Positions 54,466 to 62,789 of a DNA stretch of 64,000 nt are shown one piece after another (position 1 is the first letter of the stretch; each line of letters opens with the position of its first letter). The DNA comes from Nitrospiraceae bacterium. Lineage in GTDB: Bacteria; Nitrospirota; Nitrospiria; Nitrospirales; Nitrospiraceae. Below the pieces are notes generated by a model. That model was not told where the DNA came from, ran no database searches, and saw nothing but the letters and a program-made list of their open reading frames with translations. The stretch spans positions 1-64,000 of the forward strand of contig CAKKRE010000033.1 of the NCBI GenBank assembly GCA_919902505.1, read 5' to 3'. A program made the position numbers and the translations under genes.

Positions 54466-55114
54466 CATGTCATGTCGTCTCACATACCCTGAACCCTTTG
54501 AATGGAGTCCGGAAAGACTCCGTCCGACGCGACGCGCGCCTGCCCCCGAGCCGCGTCAAGGACGACGCCTGCTTTCTCGATATGCTGGTCGGTGATGTGG
54601 TTCGACTCATTCGACTCCGCCCGCACCAGCGCCATCGTAGATGGCGGCCGACGCGACATACCGACTCGCAGTGAGTACACGCTGCCTCGCCGCTGTATCT
54701 TTTTGGATCAAAGCTGTATCGGAACAGATACCTTCCGCTTATGGGCATAAAAGCCCTGGCTGTCTGGCTCTACTTCAGGGGCACACATAGTAGGTGCTAA
54801 GCCGCTGGCAGCATTGAAGACTCTGGCAGCGGCGCAGAGGATACACCGGTCGGCGGTGAGAACGGTACGTCCTTTGCCTTCCGATCAATCGAGGCTCAAA
54901 GAGGAGGGCGCGAAAGGGGAGAATTGCGGAAGCGTATCTCGCCATGCGTCCGTCGGCAATGAGAGCCATCCTTATCAGAGTGCCTTAGTTTCCGGAAACC
55001 TCCACGACCCCGACAGGACAGATCCGTACCAGGGACGAAGACTGAGCAGAAGGCCCCACGCAAATATTGATGACCTCTTCGTAGACACTCTGCTTTATCC
55101 GGCAAGAGGCACCC
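54466..55114. other. Region upstream of the lipid-oxidation genes
   Basis: 649 bases. A minus-strand frame of 66 codons (54480-54680, RAESNESNHITDQHIEKAG) has natural-looking composition but no ribosome binding site or recognisable domain. No sigma-54 or TGTCGA-type site is visible. The promoter of the peroxidase-lipoxygenase-kinase run should be here. Confidence 0.35.
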
Positions 55115-55894
55115 ATGAAGAGCACAGACCGCGTATTGAATGTTCTGGCATGGTGCTACCGCCTGGTGAACCATGTTCTCCCCTGGCACCGCCTCCCGAA
55201 GATTCTCGGTATCGGCAATCTGGTCGCGCTTCGGCATGACCTGCGACGCTGGAATCTCTTCGACACGGCCCCCCTCGTGGCTGGAACCGGAAAGCGCCCC
55301 TGCCCCTTTCACAGCAAGGACCTCGAGGAACGACGGGCTGATGGATCGCACAACGATCTCCAGGCTCCCTCGATGGGCAGCGCCGGCTGTCCCTTCGGAC
55401 GAAATGCCCCGTTCGACGTCATTTCAGCTCCGCCGGAACCGGGACTCGAAACACCGAGCCCCCGTGCGATCAGCCGGTTATTGATGACTCGAACGCAATT
55501 TATTCCGGCGACCTCCTTGAATCTCCTGGCCGCGGCCTGGATCCAGTTCCAGGTTCACGACTGGTTCGGACATCAGCAGGAGGATGAGGCCACGGCCCCG
55601 ATCGAGTTGGCCGAAGGCGATACGTGGCGCGAACATCCGATGATGGTCCGCCGGACCAAGCAGGCCTCAGGCGCCGCGCGCGGGTGCCCGGCGAAAGTTC
55701 CCATCTTTCTCAACACCGAGACTCACTGGTGGGACGGGTCTCAGCTCTACGGCAGTGGCGCCACACGTCAGCAGCAGGTCCGGTCCGGCCGGAGAGGCAC
55801 ACTCACGATCGACCAGGGCCGTCTGCCCTCCATGGAGAGTGTCGATCGGGAACTTCCGGGGATCGACCTCACCGGCTTCAACGATAACTATTGA
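55115..55894 (+). CDS. Animal-type heme peroxidase/dioxygenase, part before in-frame TGA
   Basis: The first 259 codons of a protein of about 610 residues in the family of fatty-acid dioxygenases (PIOX/DOX/linoleate diol synthase type). It has RLLMTRTQFIPATSLNLLAA and FQVHDWFGH with distal His148, then HWWDGSQLYGS and GFNDNY. TGA at 55892-55894 replaces the Trp of NYWIGLSLLH; the frame continues without other change. GAGGCACCC precedes ATG 55115. The N-terminus has no signal peptide. It is followed by a lipoxygenase gene. Confidence 0.85.
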   Translation: MKSTDRVLNVLAWCYRLVNHVLPWHRLPKILGIGNLVALRHDLRRWNLFDTAPLVAGTGKRPCPFHSKDLEERRADGSHNDLQAPSMGSAGCPFGRNAPFDVISAPPEPGLETPSPRAISRLLMTRTQFIPATSLNLLAAAWIQFQVHDWFGHQQEDEATAPIELAEGDTWREHPMMVRRTKQASGAARGCPAKVPIFLNTETHWWDGSQLYGSGATRQQQVRSGRRGTLTIDQGRLPSMESVDRELPGIDLTGFNDNY

Positions 55895-56947
55895 ATCGGG
55901 CTCAGCCTGCTTCACACCCTCTTCGCGCTGGAACACAATGCGATCTGCGAGGCCCTGTGTCACCGCTATCCTCCCTGGACCGACGAGCAACTCTTTCAGA
56001 AGGCACGCCTCATCAATGCCGCCCTGATCGCCAAGATCCACACCGTGGAGTGGACACCTGCGCTGCTTCAACACCCGACGCTCGATCGCGGCATGAAGGC
56101 GAACTGGTGGGGGCTCCTCGGCGAACCGATCCGAAAACGCTTCGGACGGCTGAGTGACAGTGAAGTGTGGAGCGGCATCCCGGGCTCACCCACAGACCAT
56201 CATACGGCGCCCTATGCGATGACCGAGGAGTTTGCCGCGGTGTACCGTCTCCACCCCCTGATCCCCGATGAATACCGGTTCTTTTCATTGAGTGATTCGA
56301 CCGTCAGTCACTACAAATCGTTTCCTGACATCCAGGGTAATCAGACCCGATCGACCATCGACGAAGTCGGAATCGACAACGTCTGGTTTTCCTTCGGGAT
56401 GGCTCATCCCGGGCAATTGACGCTGGGCAACTTCCCGCGCTTTCTCCAGGAGTTTCGCCGGGTCAAGCGATTGCCCGACGGGGATCGTGAGATTCTCGAC
56501 GTGGCCGCCCTCGATATCTTCCGCGATCGCGAACGCGGGGTGCCTCGCTACAACGCGTTCCGGCGCATGCTGCGCATGAAACCGGTGAAGAGCTTCGAGG
56601 CATTGAATCCCGAGTGGGCCAAGAAACTGCACGACCTGTATCGGGGCGATATCGAGGGACTGGACCTGATGGTGGGCCTCTATGCCGAGGAACCGCCGCC
56701 GGGTTTCGCCATCAGCGACACGGCCTTCCGGATCTTTACCCTGATGGCCCCGCGCCGGCTCAAGAGCGACCGGTTTTTCACCGCCGATTTCCGGCCGGAG
56801 GTGTACACGGCCCTTGGCCTCGACTGGGTGCAGGACAATGACTTCACCAGCGTGCTGCTGCGTCACTATCCGTCGCTCGCGCCGGCCATACGGGGCCTCG
56901 AGAACGCGTTCCTTCCCTGGCACAACGTCCATGAACCCATGCGGTAG
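55895..56947 (+). CDS. Animal-type heme peroxidase/dioxygenase, part after in-frame TGA
   Basis: Continues in the same frame with IGLSLLHTLFALEHNAICE, then EWTPALLQHPTL, EEFAAVYRLHPLIPDEY (proximal heme ligand His at codon 380 of the joined gene) and a C-terminal FLPWHNVHEPMR. The parts together have the heme-binding and substrate-tunnel pattern of bacterial alpha-dioxygenase-like enzymes. If TGA is real, this part has no obvious start and the enzyme is lost; a GTG or internal ATG could give only a fragment. Confidence 0.8.
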   Translation: MGLSLLHTLFALEHNAICEALCHRYPPWTDEQLFQKARLINAALIAKIHTVEWTPALLQHPTLDRGMKANWWGLLGEPIRKRFGRLSDSEVWSGIPGSPTDHHTAPYAMTEEFAAVYRLHPLIPDEYRFFSLSDSTVSHYKSFPDIQGNQTRSTIDEVGIDNVWFSFGMAHPGQLTLGNFPRFLQEFRRVKRLPDGDREILDVAALDIFRDRERGVPRYNAFRRMLRMKPVKSFEALNPEWAKKLHDLYRGDIEGLDLMVGLYAEEPPPGFAISDTAFRIFTLMAPRRLKSDRFFTADFRPEVYTALGLDWVQDNDFTSVLLRHYPSLAPAIRGLENAFLPWHNVHEPMR

Positions 56948-57019
56948 AGGTGAATTCCGAACAGGACGGCATGACGCCTTGATCCCCCGTCTTTCCCTCC
57001 CCGCCAGAGAGGATGCCCC

Positions 57020-58618
57020 ATGTCACTGATCAATTCGCTCCAATGGATGATCCGTAAAGGCTTCTGGAATTTCATTGCCAGGCGAAAATATCGCTCTACC
57101 GTTCCCAGGGAAGTGACGGCCGTTGCCGCCGCCCGGTCCCCCGTGAACTTGATTCCTCTCAACGAAGCCTTCCCCGCCATTCCCATCGCGGGCATCCGTA
57201 TCGCGGAGCGCGTCCCGTCCGATGAAGCGCGGGTGAAGGAGGAACATTTCATGGGCAGCCTGGCCCGGCTCTCTACCATCTTTTCACCCATGCAGGCCGG
57301 AAGGCCGGCCGTCGCGGCCGATCCCTACCAGGTCCTGGACGAGGCCTATACCAAGCGCCATCGTCAGGCGGTCCTTCGACAGGCGGCGACGCTCACGGTC
57401 GCCCCAAGACGGACTCTTCAGTCTCCGACATTGCCGGCCGAACTCCACTGCATCCCGGATCTGGGAATGCTGGCTCTTCGCGGACCCTACGCGGGTTATC
57501 TCCGAAAAGTGTCCAACCGCGCCGACGAGTTCGAATGGAATCTCGAATCGCTTGGCTCGTACAGTCACCATGCGGATCTCTACGCCCCCTGGGCGGAAGT
57601 CCTGTTCAAGGCGGGTCCCGGGCATGGGTCACTCAAGGCCGTTCACATCCGGTGCGAACTCGGTTCCATCCGTCCCGACGATGCGAATTGGGCCTTCGCC
57701 GCGCGGATCGCCATCTGTGCCGCCACGACCCACACGGCGCTGGTTCGACATTGGACTTGGACCCACCTGATCGGAGGAGAGTCTTTCTCAGCGGCCACGC
57801 GCAACCATCTGCCGCCCGACCATCCCTTATGCCGCCTGCTGTGGCCCCACATGGTAGGCACACATGCGAGCAACCGACTGGCCATCCTGGGACAGCTGGT
57901 CCCCGAAGGCGACTTTGAAACCATTTATAGCCTGACCTATTCCGGGATATGCCAGCTCGTCGGCAAGGCCGGCCAGGATTTCAACCTGCGGGTCTGCGAT
58001 CCCGAAGAAGACGCGCGGCATCGCGGCCTGCTCGACAGCGGCCTGCCGATGCAGACCTACTCCAACTGCCGGCGAATCTTTCGGGTCATCCTGGCTCATG
58101 CCGAACGATACCTGCGTCTGTACTATACGGACGACGCGCTCGAGACGGATCAACCGATCAGGCATTGGCTGGCTGAATTGGAGCGCCTCATACCGAACGG
58201 ACTTGGGCTTGCCCCCAGTCCGCTCACCTGTGCCTGGTTGGCGCGAGTGGTCGCCCGGTTCATCTATCTGGTGTCCGTCCAGCACGAACAGTTCGGCACG
58301 CAGTTATGGAATTATCAACTCTGGACGCACACCCATCCCGTGCGGGTCTACCGTGACGGCCGCCGCGTGCCGGAAGATGTGTACCAGCGATTGGTCAACT
58401 CCAACTACATCCTCAGTGTCGTCCGCTCGCCCTTGGTGCAGGATTATGCACCCCTCGCTCTGCATGAACCTGCCTGTCCCGATCGACAACGACAGGCGGA
58501 AGCAACGTTCGCGCGTTTCCGGCTCGACCTGACCCGGCTGCAACGGAAGATGGAGCGAACACCCTGGGCGCCCTGGACCTTGTATCCGGCTGACCTCGAG
58601 GCGAATATCAATGCCTGA
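57020..58618 (+). CDS. Lipoxygenase-family protein with unusual metal site
   Basis: A 532-residue protein matching the lipoxygenase catalytic domain: HWTWTH (His244 and His249, the HxxxxH iron ligands), HPLCRLLWPHMVGTHASNR, and VQHEQFG (His422). The usual ligand four residues after the third His is Gly426, not Asn/His/Ser, and the C-terminal residue is Ala, not Ile. So iron binding is incomplete by the standard rule, though the HEQxG form recurs in a bacterial subgroup. Substrates would be polyunsaturated fatty acids. It lies 72 bases after the peroxidase; GAGAGGATG precedes ATG. Confidence 0.8.
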   Translation: MSLINSLQWMIRKGFWNFIARRKYRSTVPREVTAVAAARSPVNLIPLNEAFPAIPIAGIRIAERVPSDEARVKEEHFMGSLARLSTIFSPMQAGRPAVAADPYQVLDEAYTKRHRQAVLRQAATLTVAPRRTLQSPTLPAELHCIPDLGMLALRGPYAGYLRKVSNRADEFEWNLESLGSYSHHADLYAPWAEVLFKAGPGHGSLKAVHIRCELGSIRPDDANWAFAARIAICAATTHTALVRHWTWTHLIGGESFSAATRNHLPPDHPLCRLLWPHMVGTHASNRLAILGQLVPEGDFETIYSLTYSGICQLVGKAGQDFNLRVCDPEEDARHRGLLDSGLPMQTYSNCRRIFRVILAHAERYLRLYYTDDALETDQPIRHWLAELERLIPNGLGLAPSPLTCAWLARVVARFIYLVSVQHEQFGTQLWNYQLWTHTHPVRVYRDGRRVPEDVYQRLVNSNYILSVVRSPLVQDYAPLALHEPACPDRQRQAEATFARFRLDLTRLQRKMERTPWAPWTLYPADLEANINA

Positions 58619-61469
58619 CGGATCGCCGGCTGACCCGCCTGTCCGCTCCGAAGGGGCGGATGAGGGACTCTGCTCGCTTCTGGCGAAGGATCACACCATT
58701 CTCGAACGCCCGCTGATGGTCTTTCGTCCCTTCGGAACCGATGAGCATGGACACAAGATTGCCGACGTCAGCGGAACCCTCGTCCTGTCCAGCATCCAAC
58801 ATCTGGAAAAGTGCGTCCCAAAAACCGGCGGACCGGAAGGGGCGGCTTCCGCCGTCGAGCACCTGTGCCGGCTGCTCAACGATCGCATTCCGGACTCGGC
58901 CTACCACGTGACGCCCGACTTTCTGAGAAAGGAATGGAACAGCTATTCGTATGAGTTTCTCAGTTACCTGCGGGAGATTTGCGCACAGCTCTCCGGAGAT
59001 CCGGATTTTCATTTCAATACCGGGTTGACCAAAGTCATCTCCCCGGTATTCCGTGTCCTCGCCCGCCCCTTCTCACTGTCCCAGTTTTCCAGGCTCGCGC
59101 TCTACTGGGCTCAACGATATACTCAGGGCACGATCGAGTGCGAAGTGGCGAACGTAACCGATCACTCGATGATCTACCGCCTGCGCTTTACCGACCATAC
59201 GCTCCGGCAATTCGGCCCCTACCTCAAAGCCTGTGCGCATCAGGTCTGCGCCTCCACGAAGGGACGGATGGTCGCCGCGCCGACGCTCGTTCACGGCGGT
59301 CCGCCGGCGACCGTCACCGATCGAGCCTGTATCGTCAACGGAGATCCCTGGTGCGAATGGGAAGTCCGGTGGCATCCCGAGCCCGCACAGTCTTATTGGT
59401 TTCTCTGGACTCTCCTTCCAGCCACACTGGCCTGGCTATACCTTCACTGGTTTTATCCGGCGATGTCGGGAGTGGAGGCGCTGCTCGTGGTCCTGATCCC
59501 CACCTTCATCACCGCACTCGTCACGGAGTTGCGGCAACGCAGTCTCGCACGCCGGCGCGAGTCGTTGATCCAGGAGCAGATGCAATTTGTCGATGCCCGT
59601 TATGAAGATCTGCGCGACACTGTTATTCAGCAGGAACAGACGCGTGTCGAACTCCGGCGCAAAGTCAATCAGCTCACGGCGCTCAACCGCGCGGGGCTTG
59701 GCTTTAACTCGACGCTGGACCGCGAAGCCCTGGTGCAGACTGTGCTGGAGACCCTCATCCAGGATTTACATTACGACCGCGCGATGATGAGTTTTTACGA
59801 CCCCGATCGCAACATTCTTTACGACGGCCGCATCCTCGGAGTCTCTGAGGATATTGCGGAACTCGTCCGGCGGAGGGAACTGTCGGTTTCTGACCCGCAG
59901 GGATTTCCCGCTTCTGCCTTGCGCGACGGCAAACCGCTTCTCGTCCATGATATTGCCAGTATTTGGGATCGCTTACATCCGGCCAACCAGGAGTTGGCGC
60001 GGCTCACGAGAACCAAGTCCCTCATCTGGGTTCCCCTAATCATAAAAAGCCGCATCCTCGGGACGCTCACGGTTGATCGCACGGCACCTAACACGTTGAC
60101 GGGTGAGGACCTGGATCTGATGGTGACCATCGGAACCCAGATTGCGATCGCGCTGGACAATGCCGCAGCCTACGCCCAGATCGAAGAACTGAATATCGGA
60201 CTGGGGTCGAAAGTGCGCGAGCGGACCGCCGAGCTGGAACGAGCCGATCGGTCCCGTTCCCTTTTTCTCTCTCATGTCTCCCATGAGCTTCGCACTCCGC
60301 TGACCTCCGTCAAAGGATTCGTCGAAAACCTCCTGGACGGCCTCACCGGCACGCTCAACGAGAAACAACAACGCTATTTGGCCCGGATTGCCGACAACGT
60401 CGGCCGCCTCATTCGCATGATCAATGACCTTCTGGATCGCACGAGGATCGAAACCGGACAGTTGGCCTTGTCGCCTGCCGAAGTGGATCTCGAACGTTGT
60501 GTGGCCGAAGTTATCGAGCAGTTACGCTCCATGGCCGTCGAAAAACATCACACACTCAGCGCCGAGTATCCGGCCTCACCGTTGATCGTATGGGCGGATC
60601 GAGACCGGTTGATTCAGATCGTCACCAATCTTCTGCAAAACGCCATCAAGTTCACTCCGGAGGGCGGGTCGATTTCAGTTTATGTCATGGCGGAACAACC
60701 GACGCACGCCACCCTGCGCGTCTGCGATACAGGCCCGGGAATCCCACCCGAGTTCCTCGAAAAGATCTTCGATCCCTTTTTCCGGATGGCTCAGGAACAA
60801 CGCGGCAGTTCCAAGGGCCTTGGCCTGGGATTATCGATCGTGAAAACGCTCGTCGAGCTTCACAACGGGCAGATCGCAGTACGCAGCCAACCGGGGGTGG
60901 GAACGGAATTCTCCGTCATGCTGCCTCTTATCCCGGCATCCTCCCCGGCTGTATTCACTACACAGGCCAGGGAAAAACGCCTTCTGATCGTGGATGACGA
61001 TCCCGACATTCGGCAACTCTTGGTGGATCGCCTGAGTGCCGACGGTTACCAAGTCGAGACCGCCGTCGATGGAACCCAGGCCTTGCAGGCGATTCGACAG
61101 GGTAGATTTTCCGGGGTGCTCCTGGATATCGGAATTCCAGGGGTCGATGGCCTGGACGTGCTGCATCAGGTACGACAGTCCAACCAGCAACTTCCCATTG
61201 TCATCATCACCGCGGCCGAATCGAAGGATCTGGCCGTTCGCGCCATCAGCTTCGGCGCGCAGGCCTATGTCCTCAAGCCATTCGACCCGAAAGAACTCGA
61301 ACAGGTCGTAGACCACTGGTTTGCGCAGGTCATCGTCCAACGGTGCCCCGCGGACGTCCGGAAACGCCATGTCCTGGACCTGCTCAGGACGACAAAACCC
61401 TCCCCTCCTCCCGCCAACTTATCCAAGCCCCTCCTTGCAGAATCCCGATCTGATGCTGTGTTATCCTGA
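58611..61469 (+). CDS. Membrane hybrid histidine kinase with V4R-like, GAF and receiver domains
   Basis: A 952-residue protein whose ATG overlaps the lipoxygenase stop by 8 bases, showing coupling. Residues 1-260 form an N-terminal sensor ending GDPWCEWEVRW, a Cys pattern like V4R/heme-NO-type sensors. Two membrane helices follow (about residues 265-305), then a GAF domain (LNRAGLGFNSTLDREALV), coiled coil, HisKA (SHVSHELRTPL, phospho-His558), HATPase (NAIKFTPEGG; DTGPGIPPEF) and a receiver (LLIVDDDPD; phospho-Asp839). No DNA-binding output is fused. A link to lipid-peroxide sensing is inferred from the operon. Confidence 0.92.
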   Translation: MPDGSPADPPVRSEGADEGLCSLLAKDHTILERPLMVFRPFGTDEHGHKIADVSGTLVLSSIQHLEKCVPKTGGPEGAASAVEHLCRLLNDRIPDSAYHVTPDFLRKEWNSYSYEFLSYLREICAQLSGDPDFHFNTGLTKVISPVFRVLARPFSLSQFSRLALYWAQRYTQGTIECEVANVTDHSMIYRLRFTDHTLRQFGPYLKACAHQVCASTKGRMVAAPTLVHGGPPATVTDRACIVNGDPWCEWEVRWHPEPAQSYWFLWTLLPATLAWLYLHWFYPAMSGVEALLVVLIPTFITALVTELRQRSLARRRESLIQEQMQFVDARYEDLRDTVIQQEQTRVELRRKVNQLTALNRAGLGFNSTLDREALVQTVLETLIQDLHYDRAMMSFYDPDRNILYDGRILGVSEDIAELVRRRELSVSDPQGFPASALRDGKPLLVHDIASIWDRLHPANQELARLTRTKSLIWVPLIIKSRILGTLTVDRTAPNTLTGEDLDLMVTIGTQIAIALDNAAAYAQIEELNIGLGSKVRERTAELERADRSRSLFLSHVSHELRTPLTSVKGFVENLLDGLTGTLNEKQQRYLARIADNVGRLIRMINDLLDRTRIETGQLALSPAEVDLERCVAEVIEQLRSMAVEKHHTLSAEYPASPLIVWADRDRLIQIVTNLLQNAIKFTPEGGSISVYVMAEQPTHATLRVCDTGPGIPPEFLEKIFDPFFRMAQEQRGSSKGLGLGLSIVKTLVELHNGQIAVRSQPGVGTEFSVMLPLIPASSPAVFTTQAREKRLLIVDDDPDIRQLLVDRLSADGYQVETAVDGTQALQAIRQGRFSGVLLDIGIPGVDGLDVLHQVRQSNQQLPIVIITAAESKDLAVRAISFGAQAYVLKPFDPKELEQVVDHWFAQVIVQRCPADVRKRHVLDLLRTTKPSPPPANLSKPLLAESRSDAVLS

Positions 61470-61494
61470 ATGAGTGGACAGACGAGGGATCACC

Positions 61495-62775
61495 ATGTCT
61501 CTCTCCCGCAGGGCCTTTCCCATCTCAGCTCTGTTGCTGGCTTGCTTCTCCATTCCGGCCCTCGCGCCATCCGCCGGTTTCGCCTCCATCTATACCTACA
61601 CCGACGCCGCCGGTGTTCAAACCTTTACGAACCAACTCGAGTCCGTCCCCGAACAATATCGAAACAGACTGACATCACAGGAGCTCGACACGCCTCCAGC
61701 CGTTTCCTCTGCTCCGCCTCGCGCCGTTGCCGAATCACCGACGCGCTCCGCCGATTCCCGCACCGTCACAGCCAGCGGCGAATATCGTTTGGGCGATCAC
61801 GACACCCGCACGGATGGCGCGCGTCTGGCGGTCGAAGCCGCCAAGAGAGATGCGCTCGAACAGGTGGCCACGTATCTGGAACGGGTCACGGAAGTGCGCG
61901 ACATGAACCTCACACGTGATGACATCCGGAGTTACACGGCTGGCATCGTCACGGTGTTGGAGGAAACCATCACGACCAGGGTCGAGCACGAGAGTATCGT
62001 GATCCGCGCTGAGTTGACGGCAGAGATCGACCCGCATGAAGTCGCACAGGCCATTGCGGCCTTGCGGGAAAACGACAGCGCCAGGCGGGAGCTCACGGTC
62101 CTCCGTGCCGAAACCGACCGACTACAGGAACAGCTCGATGCCACCAACCGCGCCCTCGCCGCCGCCCCATCGGCGGAGGAAGTCCAGCAACTCAGCCGCC
62201 AACGTGACGACATGCTGAACGACCTGCAGGCCAATGCCCTTGTCTCACAGGCCTGGACCAGCTGGGCATACCCAACGCTCGGCTTCTATTCCTATCCCTG
62301 GATCGCAGGACCTGGGATCAACGGCTTACTACTCCAGGCACAGCGCCTCTCTCCCCGGCATCGCCACCTCGCGCAGGCACAACAGACCATTGCGGCGCAA
62401 AACGGCGCGCTCGTACCGGCCCCGGCTCACGCCTCCAGCCCCGCGCTGCGCCGCTCATTGCTCGTACCCTCCCCATCGATGCAGAGTCCTCACGCGCCAC
62501 CGTTGCTCAACCAGCAGGGTCTACCGGCCAAAGTGGGAGACATCGTGATCATTCCCACACCGCGCTCCATTCCACCGGTGATGCATCAGTCTGCACCGCA
62601 GCCGCAGCCCTACCAGTTGCACCCGTCCCATTTCTGGCGCCCCAGCCCTCCGAACATTCATACCGCGCCTTCGATCCCGCAACAGAGTCCATCGGTGAGC
62701 TCACGCCCTTCCGGCAAATACCCTGGACCTGGCGGCGGATACTCCCCTAGTAGCAGGGGGCGCCGCGGTCGATAG
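61495..62775 (+). CDS. Secreted DUF4124-domain protein
   Basis: A 426-residue exported protein: signal peptide (ALLLACFSIPALAPSAG), DUF4124 module (IYTYTDAAGVQTFTNQLESV), a helical middle (RRELTVLRAETDRLQEQL coiled coil, residues about 200-250) and a Pro/Ser/Gln-rich, disordered end (APPLLNQQG; SSRGRRGR). ATG 61495 is seven bases after GAGG; GTG 61474 would add seven residues. DUF4124 is thought to bind cell-wall or other envelope components. The kinase stop is 25 bases upstream. Confidence 0.82.
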   Translation: MSLSRRAFPISALLLACFSIPALAPSAGFASIYTYTDAAGVQTFTNQLESVPEQYRNRLTSQELDTPPAVSSAPPRAVAESPTRSADSRTVTASGEYRLGDHDTRTDGARLAVEAAKRDALEQVATYLERVTEVRDMNLTRDDIRSYTAGIVTVLEETITTRVEHESIVIRAELTAEIDPHEVAQAIAALRENDSARRELTVLRAETDRLQEQLDATNRALAAAPSAEEVQQLSRQRDDMLNDLQANALVSQAWTSWAYPTLGFYSYPWIAGPGINGLLLQAQRLSPRHRHLAQAQQTIAAQNGALVPAPAHASSPALRRSLLVPSPSMQSPHAPPLLNQQGLPAKVGDIVIIPTPRSIPPVMHQSAPQPQPYQLHPSHFWRPSPPNIHTAPSIPQQSPSVSSRPSGKYPGPGGGYSPSSRGRRGR

Positions 62776-62789
62776 ACGGAGTCTACCTG

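Noticed and set aside
21031-55894. Stop codon reassignment or selenocysteine as an explanation for in-frame TAG/TGA codons.
   Set aside because: Different stop codons (TAG and TGA) replace Trp or Tyr, other genes end normally in TAG and TGA, and no tRNA or SECIS-like hairpin is visible. Point mutations or errors are simpler.
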